In this document: in pieces, positions 34,047 to 45,747 of the stretch
Numbering within the stretch: the stretch's first letter is position 1
Layout: each line of letters opens with the position of its first letter
NCBI GenBank assembly: GCA_036346375.1
Contig: CM070508.1
Span: 21,706,852 to 21,770,851, forward strand
DNA length: 64,000 nt
Direction of reading: 5' to 3'
Source of the DNA: Guadua angustifolia
Taxonomy: Eukaryota > Streptophyta > Magnoliopsida > Poales > Poaceae
Position numbers and translations under genes: made by a program
The notes under the pieces: model-generated
Told to the model about the DNA's origin: nothing
Database searches by the model: none
Seen by the model: only the letters and a program-made list of their open reading frames with translations

Positions 34047-35892
34047 ATGGCTCCCATCAACGAAACCATCATTACCTTTGCTCCCGCCTAGGCGTTCCGT
34101 TTCGGAAGCTTGGACTTCATCGCCGACAACCTTAGCAAGCTTATCCTTTTGGATTCGGACCAGATCCAATCTGGGAAGGGTTCCGTTACTCTCCTACCCG
34201 GGCAGCCACTCGGATCGAGGTCAGCGGTGGCCATCTGTCCTCAGACGGTAAGCTAGGAGTTTGTTCCCCGATCTGGACGGGGTCCGGTCAAGGACGAGTC
34301 CCGAGTGGAGAAAAGCTTCAGTAAGCCACTCGGATCTAAAGGTCAGCCCAATTTGTCTTATTGTTCTTCTGAGAATGGGGTAGGGGGCTTTCAAAGCTTT
34401 CGCGGCGTCTTCGTAATCGAAGATCCGCAGACTGAGTCCCAGCAGCAGAAAGATGCCGCGGAAGCCACAGAGGCAGAGCGCCTTCGTCGTGAGGCACAAG
34501 AAACACGAGCGACGGCCCTCCGGACAAGAGGCCGCAATGTCAACGAAGACATCTTGCAGACGAAGATGGGGAGCTAATCAGTTTTTCATACTCCTCAGCA
34601 GAACATCGTCGCGTCGAAGACACTTCTTGACACATTGGGGCCAATGCTCAGTCCTGACAGCCCAGCTGCCCCGATCGTGGCCCAGGTTAAGGCCATGGTG
34701 ACGACGGTAGCAATTCAACACCACCAGGAAGAACCAGCAGAGAAGGAATGCTCTCGTGCCCGCGCGGCCACTCAGACTACGAGTAGCGATACCGCCCGCA
34801 GTTGGTCCACGCGCGGGTAACATGAGCTTCGTTGGGGTGAAGACGCCCGCCGAAGCATCAGCCGTGACCTTCGCTTGGATCTGGATGCCAGGCGACGGGA
34901 GCGTGATGTTGACGAGCGCCGCCGGCGCAAAGACGACTACAAGCGTTTTGGCATCAATCATGATGGCCGAGACGACTACAGAAGTCCTCTCCGCCGCGAT
35001 AAGGACGATAGCGAGGACCACCGAGTCAGATCACCTCCTCGACGCTCCCCACGTCGGCACAACAACGAGCCTATTGACAGGATCCGTGCTTTCACTCCCC
35101 GGCTTCGCCGAGTGGTTTGGCTTGAAGGTTTCAACCCCAAGAGCATCACCAAGTTCGATGGAGAAAGAGATCCAGAAGCTTGGCTGCAAGTTTACTCTTT
35201 TGCCGTTAAGGCAGCCGGGGGCGATCACAACGTAATGGCAAACTATCTACCAGTCACGCTTACCCCTTCGGCTCAATCTTGGCTCATGGACTTCTAGCGA
35301 ATTCTATAGATTCCTGGGGAGATCTCTGCGAACAGTTCATCACCAACTTCCAGGGCACCTATGAAAGGCCTGAGACTCAGTAGGACTTGTACCAGATTCA
35401 TCAGAAGAAGAGCGAGACTCTCTGAAAATTCATCTGGCGCTTCATGCAGAAGAAGAATACGATCCGAGATATCTCGGAAGCTGCAGTCATTGCGGCGTTC
35501 CAGAAGGGTGTCAACGACCCCGACTTGATTAAGAAGATATCCCGGAAACCGCCAACTACGGTAAGGGAGATGTTTGAATTAGCAGATCGTTATGCGACAG
35601 CCTCAGATGCCTTGGCCGAGCATCAAGATGATCGCCCATGACAAAAGGACAAGAAGGATCACGCCGAGTCCTCCAGGCAGCAGGACAGGAAGCGTAAGCC
35701 TGAGGAACTAGTTGCGGTAGCTAAGCGCGGCCGACCCCGTGCTCCGCGGACGGACGACTATGATACGGTAATGGACTCAACTTGCCCTTTTCATCCTAAG
35801 GGAAAGCATGCAGTAAAAGATTGCTACACCCTGAAAAGATTCGCAAAGGAAAGCAGCAAGCGGTTGAGCTCGGACAAGGGTGAGGCAAAGTA
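34047..35892 (+). pseudogene. T1 gag, interrupted
   Basis: The ATG at 34047 follows the PBS by about 35 bp. The same frame continues to the ORF at 34875-35297, broken by an early TAG near 34089 and further stops. Recognisable parts are an Arg/Asp-rich charged stretch (about 34880-35080), the gag core with FNPKSITKFDGERDPEAWL and MANYLPVTLTPSAQSWLMDF, and after a frame change KPPTTVREMFELADRYA. A zinc-finger-like CPFHPKGKHAVKDC lies near 35780. These fit the Tat-lineage capsid/nucleocapsid protein, which forms the virus-like particle. Confidence 0.8.
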
Positions 35893-36028
35893 AAAGCAAG
35901 ATCCTCCTGAAGATGACGAAGGCGACTACCAAAAGACGGAGTGTGAGCTCAACTACATATTCGGGGGCTCGGCTGCTTATGAGTCCAAGCGAAAGCAAAA
36001 ACTTACCGCTCGAGACATCAATGCGGTT

Positions 36029-36334
36029 ATGCCGGCAGCTCCCCAATACCTCAGATGGTCCGAAGTCCCGATTGCCTTTGATCGCTCGGATCATCCAGAT
36101 CACATTCCATATCCAGGTAGATATCCTCTTCTTTTGGATCCAGTGGTTCGCAACGTTAAACTCAAGAGGGTGCTAGTTGACGGAGGGAGCGGACTCAACG
36201 TCCTTTTCTCCAAAACTTTCGGCGACATGAAGATTCCCCGTTCGGAGCTAAAGCGGGGCTCGTCGCCGTTTCATGGGGTAATCCCCAGGACTTCTTCGGT
36301 TCCACTCGGACAGATCACCTTGCTACCACGTTAA
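36029..36334 (+). pseudogene. T1 aspartic protease region
   Basis: Carries VLVDGGSGLNVLF, with the catalytic Asp in a D-G-G-S context usual for this lineage, followed by KIPRSEL and VPLGQITLLP. The frame is open across this part but stops directly after it (TAA near 36332). The protease would cleave the gag-pol polyprotein. Confidence 0.8.
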
Positions 36335-36739
36335 GGACTGTGAGAAAATTACCTGACGGAATAACTTAACTTTGAGGTGGTCGACTTTGAGACTAAGATA
36401 CCATGCCATCTTGGGAAGGCTGTGCCTAGCCACTTCATGGTCAGACCCCATTATACCTACTCAGACTAAAGATGCCCGGCCGAAGGATTATCTCGGTCAT
36501 GGCGACGTCGAAGCGATCCTTCGCATGTGACGAGAGAGAGCATGAGATGGTGAAATGCAAGAAGTGGCAGGCGACAGGGAGAAGATCCGACAGGTGGCCG
36601 CAAATCAACAAGGCGAGGGAGAAGTCCCAACCAGGAAGCAAGCCAAGACAAGCATGATGCCTGACGAAGGGACTAAGAAGGTAATCCTCGACCCGTCCAA
36701 CTCGGCTCAAACGGCTCTGATTGGGAAAGGGCTCGATCG

Positions 36740-38355
36740 CAAATAGGAAGACACGCTCGTCACCTTTCTTCGGACAAACCGGGACATTTTTGCATGGAAA
36801 CCTTCCGACATGCCCGGTGTCCCTAGGGAGGTGATCGAGCACTCTCTCAATGTTGATGAGAAGGCAAAACCTATCAAGCAGCGGCTCCGCCAATTCGCTC
36901 AAGATCGCTGAGAGGCATCAGGGAAGAAATCACTAAACTTTTAGCCGCAAGCTTTATAAAAGAAGTGTATCATCCCGACTAGTTAGCGAACCCAGTTCTT
37001 GTTCGCAAAAAGAATAAAAGCTGGCGCATGTGTGTTGATTATACCGATCTTAACAAAGCATGCCCGAAAGATCCGTTTGGGCTGCCTCGCATCGATCAGG
37101 TGGTAGATTCAACTGCAGGCTATGAGCTCTTAAGTTTTTTTGGATGCCTACTCGGGATATCACCAAATCAGGCTAAAAGAAGAAAACTATATCAAGACTT
37201 CGTTCATCACTCCATTTGGAGCATTTTGCTACGTCACAATGCCATTCAGTTTGAAAAACACTGGCGCAACCTATCAGTGCGCAATACAGTGGTGTTTTCA
37301 CACTCAAATCGGACACAACGTGGAAGCATATGTTGATGATGTCGTCGTCAAATCTCGCGCAAAGGAGGACCTCATATCCAACTTAGCCGAGACATTTGAA
37401 AGCCTAAGGGCCTACACAATGAAGCTGAACCCCGAGAAGTGCGTCTTTGGAGTCCCCTCAGGAAAACTACTTGGATTCATAGTGTCGCAGCGGGGCATCA
37501 AAGCAAACCCAGAGAAAATCAGTGCCATCCTGAAGATGAAGCCACCGACTTGCCAGAAAGACATCCAGAAGCTCACAGGATGCATGGTGGCACTCGACAG
37601 ATTCATTTCCCACCTGGGTTCGTGGGGGATGCCTTTTTTCAAACTTCTGAAGAAGCAAGACAATTTTCAATGGACTTCCGAGGCGTAGCAAGCTTTCGAG
37701 GATCTCATGGCTTTCTTGTCCTCGCCACCGGTACTGGTCTTACCGATGCCCGAAGAACCCCTTCTACTTTACATTGCTGCAACGACTCACGAGTCGCCAC
37801 GCAATCGTCAGAGCGGAGGAAGGTGGCACCTCCGTAGGTTCGATGGCGATTTACTTCATCAGCGAGGTATTAGGAGAATCCAAGGCATGGTATCCGCAGG
37901 TACAGAAACTGTTGTACGTCGTATTACTTACATCTCGCAAACTCAAGCATTATTTTCAAGAGCATTCGATTTCGGTGATCACCGCTTTTCCGATTGGGGA
38001 TATACTCCACAACCGGGAGGCCATCGGGAGAATTGCCAAGTGGTCAGTTGAATTCGGAGCTTTTGAAATCTCCTTCAAGCCGTGAACAGCGGTAAAATCT
38101 CAAGTACTCGCCGACTTCACCACCGAGTGGGTGGAATTGCAGACTCCCACGACTTCTGAAGAACTCGAGTATTGGACAATGTATTTTGATGGTTCCCTCA
38201 TGCTCGGTGGCCGCGGGGCTAGCGTGGTGCTCATCTCCGACGGGATCACCAAGCACGCCCTTGACTTCATTTTCGACATCAAACAACGCCACGAAAGTAC
38301 GAGGCACTCATTCACGGACTTCGTATCGCCATATCTCTCGGCGTCCGATGACTAA
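36740..38355 (+). pseudogene. T1 reverse transcriptase and RNase H, frameshifted
   Basis: The RT core reads MCVDYTDLNKACPKDPF, then shifts frame at a T-homopolymer near 37131-37141 into DAYSGYHQIRLKEENYIKTS. The catalytic YVDD is intact (near 37330, AYVDDVVVKSR). RNase H follows after another frame change, with MYFDGS near 38155. A TAG replaces an expected codon in the RT N-terminal part (about 36980) and a stop ends the 182-codon ORF at 37688. Together these make cDNA from the element RNA; the copy is broken. Confidence 0.85.
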
Positions 38356-38826
38356 CAATCCGCGGAGACTCCATGTTAGTAATCAACCAAGTGCGAAGAT
38401 CGGTCGTAAGGCCGAGGACAAGATGGCGCGATATCGCCAGAAGTACGAAGCTCAAGACAAGTTCGACGGGTTGAACTCATCCACCATTGCCGAGACAACG
38501 GCAAAGCAGACGAGTCAAGAAGGTTTGGCTCGGTCAGACAATAGTACGGTACCGAGTATTTGTCGAAGAGCTCCACAAACCTTCAATAAGTCGACAAAGA
38601 AGAGTCGCAACCGAGGAATGACCGGCCAAAGAGGAAGTTTTAGTCATCAACCCTGACTGGACAACTCCATTCCTAAACTACTTGTCAAAGGATGAGCTTC
38701 CCGAAGACCGTGTGCAGGCAGAACGCGTCACACGCCGATGCAAAAGCTACGTGGTAGTCGGAGAAGAACTCTTTTGAAAGAGCGCCTCTGGAGTCTTAAG
38801 ACGTTGCTTATCAGAGCAAGAAGGGA

Positions 38827-39887
38827 AGAATCTTCTCAGAGAAATCCACTCGGGAATTTGCGGGCATCACACAGTGTCAAGTACCCTGGTGGGTAAAGCT
38901 TACCGTCAAGGCTTCTTCTGGCCGACCGCTGTATCAAACGTGGAGGATATTGTTCGCACCTACGAAGGTTGTCAATTCTTCGCTCATCAGATACATGTGC
39001 TGGCGCAGGAGTTGCAAACCATTCCGATCACCTGGTCATTTGCAGTCTGGGGGCTCGACATGGTCGGACCCCTGAAGAAGGCTCAAGGTGGTTTCACTCA
39101 TCTCTTCGTCACCATTGATAATTTTACGAAGTGGATTGAGGACAAACCCGTCACCACGATCACGACGGCCAAGGCCAAGGAGTTCTTCCAAGAAATCGTG
39201 ATGAGGTTCGGCGTACCAAACGGGATCATCACAGATAACGGAACTCAATTTCGCGGTGAAAAATTTCAAGACTGGTGCGACGAACTTGGCATCAAAATTT
39301 GCTTTGCTTCCGTGGCTCATCCAAGGAGCAATGGCCAAGTGGAGCGAGCCAACGGCATGGTGTTGCAAGGGCTAAAAGCAAGGATCTTTGATCGTCTCAA
39401 ACCTTATGCTGCGCGATGGGTAAAAGAATTGCCTTCGGTGCTCTGGGGGCTGAGAACCACTCCTAGCAGGGCCACCGGGAAGTCACCTTTTTTCCTGGTA
39501 TACGGCTCAGAGGCGGTCTTACCTACCGAGTTGATGTTTGGATCCCCGCGGGTTCAGAGCTACAAGGAGGCCGAGTCGGAGGAGAACTGGATAGAAGACC
39601 TCGTCCGATTAGAAGAAGCCAGGGAAATTGCAGCGATCCAGTCGGCCAAATATCTCCAGGGCCTGCGCCGCTACCATGATCGGAACGTTCGTGGCCGTGT
39701 TTTCTCCAAAGAAGATCTGGTCCTATTGAAGATTCAAAGAAGCGAGCACAAACTCTCCCCAAGCTGGGAAGGCCCCTACATCGTCGATGAGGTGACACGC
39801 CCGGGGGCTTACAGACTCAAGCGGGAAGATGGCGTGGTCATCGGCAACTCATGGAACATAGAGCAGCTACGTCGTTTTTACTCTTAA
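38827..39887 (+). CDS. T1 integrase (best preserved domain)
   Basis: An open frame runs to TAA at 39885-39887. The zinc-binding region keeps EIHSGICGHH but reads RTYEGC where a second Cys pair would be expected (one Cys replaced by Tyr). The D,D-35-E core is intact: WGLDMVG, ITDNGTQF and SNGQVERANG. The C-terminal part ends NSWNIEQLRRFYS, which is the normal end of Tat-lineage pol. Integrase inserts the cDNA into the host genome. The frame is disconnected from upstream pol by stops, so independent expression is doubtful. Confidence 0.88.
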
Positions 39888-40110
39888 ATCTTGTACATTA
39901 GTTATGTTATTCATGAATAAAATTTCTTCTTGACTTGCTACTCAATTAAGCAGGGCTAGAATAGTCGGGCAGAGTGCTTAAACGAAAAAGGAAAGAAACC
40001 ACTCGGGTAAACTCTAAATCAATAGGGAAAAAAGACTAAGCTTCCATTAAAAATATTCAGGTTCAGATACATAAAGGCATTACACGAGAATTTTGCAGGA
40101 AACCTAAAAC

Positions 40111-40476
40111 CTAAGTGCGGCGCGCGCGTCCTACCACCTCCATAAGAGCGTCCCTCGCCCCGACAAGCTTCGGGACGACATCGATCAGCGCGTCGACAGC
40201 GACGACGTCGCGAGCTACAACCTCTTCCTCCGCGAGCTCGGTTAGCGCGAGTTCATAATCGGCCCAAAGTTCAGCGAGGAAGGCTTCCTCCTCATCAGGC
40301 GCCGGCGGAGCCCCACCTTCAAAGTCAAAGATGGGCCCCTCTGCCGGGGGGGGGGGGGTGGGAGATGGTGGAGCCTCATCGTCGGACGAAGAAGACTGGG
40401 ATGAAGAAGCCATTGAAGGACTAAAGAAAAATGTCGAAGGTCGCAGGGAAAGGCTTGGAGACAGGTGATTGCTCAA
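40111..40476 (-). CDS. Antisense extra ORF of element T1
   Basis: 121 codons on the strand opposite to gag-pol, between integrase and 3' LTR. The more likely start is the internal Met at 40411-40413 (MASSSQSSSSDDEAPP), giving about 100 residues. The product is acidic, with a Ser/Pro-rich start and a Glu/Ala/Asp-rich helical-looking middle. Antisense additional ORFs at this place are known in Tat-lineage elements such as Grande and RIRE2-like families; their role is not established. A good TATA box precedes it on the minus strand. A G-homopolymer (about 40343-40352) in the coding part is a possible frameshift point. Confidence 0.55.
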   Translation of the reverse strand: MSNHLSPSLSLRPSTFFFSPSMASSSQSSSSDDEAPPSPTPPPPAEGPIFDFEGGAPPAPDEEEAFLAELWADYELALTELAEEEVVARDVVAVDALIDVVPKLVGARDALMEVVGRARRT

Positions 40477-40488
40477 GTAGCGGTGACA

Positions 40489-40499
40489 CCATTATATAC
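40489..40499 (-). promoter_or_regulatory. Candidate TATA box of the T1 antisense ORF
   Basis: On the minus strand GGTATATAATGG, about 80 bp before the likely ATG at 40413 and close to the first possible ATG at 40476. It fits an independent antisense promoter inside the retrotransposon. The sequence from 40500 to 41390 is otherwise non-coding element 3' region. Confidence 0.5.
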
Positions 40500-41390
40500 C
40501 CAAAGCATGAAACCGAACGGTTTTGAGTAAATGCTAGCGCGGGAAGCTGAACGGTTTTGAGTAAATGCTAGCGGCCCTGAAGACGTGCTGGCGCCAGAAC
40601 TCGAAGCGGTTGAGAAGACGTATGGTTGTAGGACACCAAACCAGGCGTGACACATGCAAGCGCTAGGTCAAAAATGAATCTCAAGACATAATGAAGCAAT
40701 TAAAAGCCGAACACGGCTCGGTTACCAAGTGATTTTACCAAGGCTGTCGGTGTATTTCAACTGACAGGCCCGAGTCTACAGACCGGGTTTGGTTCGATAG
40801 GGGGTGTCTTTGGTAGTCGGCAAACCCTAACAGATGGAAACCCCAGTATCTCTCACACTAACGAGTTCTAGAGTCTAAAATCCAGATGAACACACGATTT
40901 TACCCAGGTTCAGGCCCCCATGAAGAAGGGTAACAGCCTTACTTCCTGCTTGAGCTTGGATTCAGTATTTTGGGCTTGGTTACAGAGCTTGCGGGTGACC
41001 AGCTCTTCTGTTGAGTCTCCTTTTTTTCTCTCTCCCCTCTTCGTCCCCCAAGTGCCCTTATATGCACGGGCTTACACGAGTCAGACGAAGGAGGGTCGCC
41101 ATCATGCTTATCTTACATGCATTTATTACACCTTTATGCGCCGTCCCGTTCCTTGGCGCTTAATTAATGCCAACAAGATGCCTTCGCTCGTTTCTTCCGA
41201 ATATGACTTCTCTGTGATGTAGGTGGGAGGCGCCAGAGAACGGGCTTGTAGCAAATTTTTGGGACCGACATGCCTAGTACATCGCCTGTCTCGACACTGC
41301 ACGGCGGCGAAGAAACTTCGTGATGAAGCCACCGCATCCTCCCCTTTGCATGGCAATGAGCAACGAGGCGTGTTTCGCCGCGATGCTACG

Positions 41391-42250
41391 TGGGCTGGGC
41401 GCCGGCGCGAAAGCAGGCGTGGTCACCACCGCCGGCCAAGACGCCACGCGGACCGCACATCGGGCTGGGCGTGTTTCGCCAACTACCCGCCAGCCGCCAA
41501 TTTGGACGCCGGCGAAAGCAGCGTGGTCGCCACCGCCGCTTCGCGACGCCACGTGACCGGCACCGGTGGGTTGGCGTGCGCCAATCGCCGCCGCCAAAGC
41601 CGCCACGTGGCCGGGCGCCGGGCGGCGGCGTGGTCGCCACTGCCGCTTCGACGCCACGTGGACCGGCACCGGTGGCTGGGCGTGCCGCCAATCGCTTCGC
41701 CAGTTACCACGTGGGCTGGGCGCCGGTGAGCAGGGCGTGGTCGCCACTGCCGCTTCGCGACGCCACGTGGACCGCAAGACGCTGGGCTGGCGTGCCGCTT
41801 CAATCGCTTCGCCAAAGCCGCCACGGGCCGGGCGCCGGGCGAGCAGGCGTGGTCGCCACTCGCCGCTTCGACGCCACGTGGATCGACGCTCGGTGGGTGG
41901 CGTGCCGCCAATCGCTTCGCCATGCCGCCACGTGGGCTGGGCGCCGGCGAAAGTGGCGTGGTCGCCACTCGCCGCTTCGCGACGCCACGTGGATCGACGC
42001 TCGGTGGGCGGGCGCCGCTTAATCGCCGCCATGCCGCCACGGGCTGGGCGCCGGCGAAAGCAGGCGTGGTCGCCACTGCCGCTTCGCGACGCCACGTGGG
42101 ACCGGCACCGGTGGCTGGGCGTGCTTCGCCAGCCGCCAAAGCCGCCACGTGGCTGGCATCGGCGAAAGGCGTGGTCGCCACTGCTGCCGCCAGACGCCAC
42201 GGGATCGACGCTCAGGACGGTGTAAACACCCACCCGCCGTCGATCGCCAC
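41391..42250 (+). repeat. GC-rich ~107-bp minisatellite in the T1 3' region
   Basis: Eight head-to-tail units, read from the landmark GGT(C)GCCAC at 41421, 41525, 41632, 41739, 41851, 41960, 42068 and 42173; spacings are 104-112 bp. The core words are GCCGCCACGTGGGCTGGGCG, GGCGTGGTCGCCACTGCCGC and GACGCCACGTGGACCGG. Long ORFs on both strands (up to 352 codons) come from the repeat periodicity and absence of TAA/TAG, not from coding. Most units carry the palindrome CCACGTGG. Confidence 0.88.
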
Positions 42251-43349
42251 GTGGGCCACACACGCTTTGCGGCGAAGAGGGTACCCGTGTGTAGTACAAT
42301 CGACATTGCCCTCGGCCCACCCAAGAACGCACATCGAGCTTTTGAGAATCCTTATATTAAATGCCGGTGCATTCTGGATAGGCTACCACTCATCAGATGC
42401 GACCGCCTCGATTCCTTCCCCGCATCCATTGATTTTTCTTGGGACCAAACGTCAGACAACCTTGTCCTTTTCGTGAACTGGTCGGTGCGAGTGGGGATAC
42501 TTATAGATCCATCCACACCAGGCAATTCACGCTTTTAGTGCCCTTTGCAAACTTCGCCTTCTTCCTCTAAGCTTTTCTTGTCTTTTGTCACTTTTGCTTC
42601 CCAGTTTTACCTTCATGTTTGCTTTGCCATGCTTATCCAATATTGCATGCCAAAATTGCTGTGTAGCCACCTGCATCCAGCTAAGGCACCAATTAAGCCT
42701 TTGAGCCTAAGCAATGTTCCGAATTCTCAGAAGGTTGCATGTAGCTAGCCACAAGTGTGAGCATTACACGATAAGTTACATAGGACTTAGGTAAAGATAG
42801 CTTTGAGGTGCAATAATTTGTGCTTGAGCACGTGGTGATTCTCGTCAAGATTTTATGCGTGGTTATCATTGGTCAAACCTTTTCGGACTTAAATCCTTGT
42901 GATCTCTTAGAATCGCACTCGGTGTGGCGCAGAAGTAACAAGCCCTCAGAGTTGTTTTGGGCCACTAACTAACTACGATGTACCACCGTGCTTCGAGAGC
43001 CAACCCGAGGCATACGAGCCGTGTTTGAGCTCCGTGCCTAACTTACACTCGTCACTTAACTTTACTAAACGCTCACATTGAAGACTTTTCCTTTATCACC
43101 AAGGAGCCACAAAGTTTATTTAGATTCGCGATAACCATGCATAATCTGATTAACTTTAGCATATACATAAGTTTAACAATCGAGAGTGTTACTTAAAACA
43201 CTTATCCGGATTGAACATTAGCGGTGCCCAACTCAAGCAAAGGAGACGACCACCCCCCCAGCCGAGCGACCACTGGGCCTTCTGCCACCACCTCAAGCAC
43301 TGGGCGACCACTCTGGCCTTCTCACACCTTTTAAAGTTTTTCACTGTAA
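42251..43349. other. Non-coding retroelement sequence between minisatellite and nested fragment
   Basis: No ORF of note. Part may be remaining T1 3' region and part the 3' untranslated region of the nested minus-strand element, since an integrase end lies just to the right. The border between them could not be placed. Confidence 0.4.
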
Positions 43350-44638
43350 AATTTTCAGAATAACTCCACATTGTAGGAATTCGCCAATTCTCACCGGCCT
43401 CGGTTAGCGGACCGCCCGGTCGAGATATCGAGACCACCTTAAAGGGCCCTCCCACCGGGAGACAATTTATGCAACCCAAAGATGCGCTCAACTTCTCAAG
43501 AAGACCAGTCACCCATCGCCGTTGTTCTCTCAGAACCCGTGGCGTGGTATCGCCGGAGACTTTGCTTGTAAGGCGGCACGGAAGGGCGATCTTGGTCATT
43601 TAACTTCTTCCAAGAGGTTGACATCTTCTCGCCGGATATCTTCATGGCCTTCTCATCGAAAACAGAGACGCGGAGAACCAAACGACAGCTCAGAGGGGAG
43701 AACGGCTTCCGCTCCATACACCAAGAAGAAAGGCGTCTCGCCAAGAGTCTGACCGGGCGTGGTACGGTTTAATTACAAAGACATACCGAAGGTCTTCAAT
43801 CCAAGCGCTTCGCCAGGAGTCGATCAAACGCCCTTGTCTTGAGACCCTTCAATACTAATGCATTGGCACGCCACTTTGACCATTGCTCTTGGGTGGGCAA
43901 CCGAAGCAAAGCATACTTTGGTGCCCATCTCATCACAGAATTCTAGAAATGCCGCACTGGTGAACTGAGTTCCATTGTCGGTGATAATGCGGTTAGCGAC
44001 TCCAAAGCAGTGAATATCCCATGCATGAACTTGACAAGCCGAAGCCGTGATGGCACGCATCGCTTTGCTTCGACCCACTTAGTGAATTTGTCGATGGCGG
44101 CGAAGAGGTGGGTGAAACCCCCAGGCCCGCGGAACGGACCCAGATATCTGGCCCTGCATCGCGAACGCCAAGAGAGCGGGATGGTTTGCAGAGCTTGGCC
44201 GGTCGGTGGACTTGCTTGGCGAAGAACCGACAAAGCCAGATGTCCTCACCACCCGCAAGCATCCCGGAGGGCAAGAGGTCAATAAAATCCTGGCTAAACG
44301 CTTTGCCAACCAAATGTTTCTACGACATATGGCTTCCCGAGTGATGCACTTCAAGAGAATTCGTTTCCACTCCGGCCAGATAAGTCCCTATCCACCGTGA
44401 GTATAGCACTTGGCCTTACGTGCTATTTTCTCACCGACGATCATCGCTGGGATCACTTGGTCCCGCAGAAGGCTAGGATCGGATCCATCCACCGATTTTC
44501 CGGCCAAGTGTGGCGAGCACACGGTGTTCGCCGGGCATTTTTTGGGCCAGCATTTCGGCATCGCTTTGGCAAAGACCGCCGCCTTTCCTCCGGACTGGGT
44601 CGGGCTAACGACCGCCTTCCTCCTCGAATCGAGGTCAG
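43350..44638 (-). pseudogene. Nested gypsy pol fragment (integrase region) inside T1
   Basis: Read on the minus strand in several frames: a linker after RNase H, GGFTHLFAAIDKFTKWVEAK, RIITDNGTQFTSAAFLEFCD, CFASVAHPR and, near the end, GGPFKVVSISRPGG. These are integrase core and C-terminal motifs of a Tat-like element different from T1. Frameshifts occur after each motif, and the Glu-containing SNGQVE segment is lost. No LTRs of this fragment are seen, so it is a truncated insertion or a recombination product. Confidence 0.75.
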
Positions 44639-44798
44639 GCAAAGCACATGACTAGGGTATTATCCCAAAGCACATGACTAGGGTATTATCTCCTCCGCAA
44701 GAGCCCGAACCTGTATAATTCTTGTGTCTTGTGCTACCATCGAGTTTGGATCCGACGTCAAGCCCCGTTTTCATTATTGCCGATAACAAACGTCGACA
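44639..44798 (+). repeat. Truncated 3' LTR of element T1
   Basis: Only the last ~130 bp of the LTR remain (about 44667-44798), matching 33867-33997 with about eight differences. They are preceded by an extra direct copy of AAAGCACATGACTAGGGTAT at 44641. U3 and the TATA box are gone. The end CGTCGACA and the flanking GACGT duplication are intact. Confidence 0.85.
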
Positions 44799-44820
44799 GA
44801 CGTCGTGCCCTCTATGCTTA

Positions 44821-45136
44821 GGGTATGTACAATGGTATGATGTTAGCTGCCTATATGCTTTGCCACGTAATATTTCTGTGGATATAGAGAAGAGAGATGG
44901 AGAAGAGAGAGAGCATAGATGTCTTTTCGTGAATAGATAATCATATAGACAATGTAAAATACTATTATATAAGTTATTGTCTATAATAATATGTTTTTAT
45001 GTCGTAATTAAAAGATCGTAATATCTCATAAAGATAATTTTAAGATGCCATCCATTATAGAGGTTATCTTTAGTTTTGTTTTTAGATAATATAGAAGAGT
45101 ATATAGTCAATAGTTATCTCTACTATCAGATACGCC
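44821..45136. mobile_element. Tourist-like MITE, copy B
   Basis: Partner of 13632-13937; starts GGGTATGTACAATGG after TTA. It lies immediately right of the T1 insertion. Sequence 45137-45747 is non-coding flank shared with 13941-14298, with a (TA)n run at 45533-45560, followed by about 190 bp that segment A lacks. Confidence 0.65.
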
Positions 45137-45747
45137 TATGGGAATTAGTGGCATTGGCCCATCTAGATCTGGTCAAAACAAGCCTAGCTCCATGAGATGG
45201 GCCTCGGCTACTCTAAAGTCCTATAGAGATACTCCATTTGGAGCTTCGGCCTTTGGGCGCACTAACGGCACTATCCATCTCATTTTGGAGCTCTTGACTG
45301 CATGTTCGCTTTTTCCTGCTTTAGAATTGAGCTTGCATTTACTATCGCAACATACTCTATGACTTCTACAATATTTACCGACTACAAAGAAGATTTCACA
45401 GCTAAAGCTTTTGTGGAACTATCTGTAATTGTGTAATTGTGTAGTTATATAGTATGATATGCTTGTCGTCAAGTTATACAACTGTAATGTCTATGTTCTG
45501 TAATTGCAATTGGATTTATTATATAACTCGTTGTATATATATATATATATATATATATATGATTAATCTACATTGTTATAAACTGACCCCATCAAAATAA
45601 GTGGTGTAGATACTACTCTTTTTCTTCCTCCATTAATGGGAGACTTCTAGGATTTTTGTTAGGATTGGGATTTTCTTACTAACCGGGATTAAATAATCCT
45701 TAATAAATAGACTTAATGTCCATATTAATTATTGGATAGAGACATTA

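Larger units (their letters stand above)
33529..44798 (+). mobile_element. Tat-lineage Ty3/gypsy retrotransposon (element T1)
   Basis: Inserted into the upstream flank of DLH copy 2 with an exact 5-bp duplication GACGT (33524-33528 and 44799-44803). The paralogous uninterrupted sequence is at 13607-13620. Order on the plus strand: 5' LTR, gag, protease, RT, RNase H, integrase, then an antisense ORF, a minisatellite, a nested minus-strand pol fragment, and a truncated 3' LTR. The long 3' region with antisense ORF and tandem repeats is characteristic of the Tat lineage. Multiple stops and frameshifts make gag-pol non-autonomous. Confidence 0.9.

Noticed and set aside
41274..42332. 352-codon minus-strand ORF and 184-232-codon ORFs in other frames
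   Set aside because: They are overlapping readings of a ~107-bp GC-rich minisatellite, where TAA/TAG are rare on both strands; no protein family is recognisable.
43189..43752. Plus-strand 76-codon and minus-strand 136-codon ORFs as independent genes
   Set aside because: They are frames across the decayed integrase C-terminus of the nested gypsy fragment.
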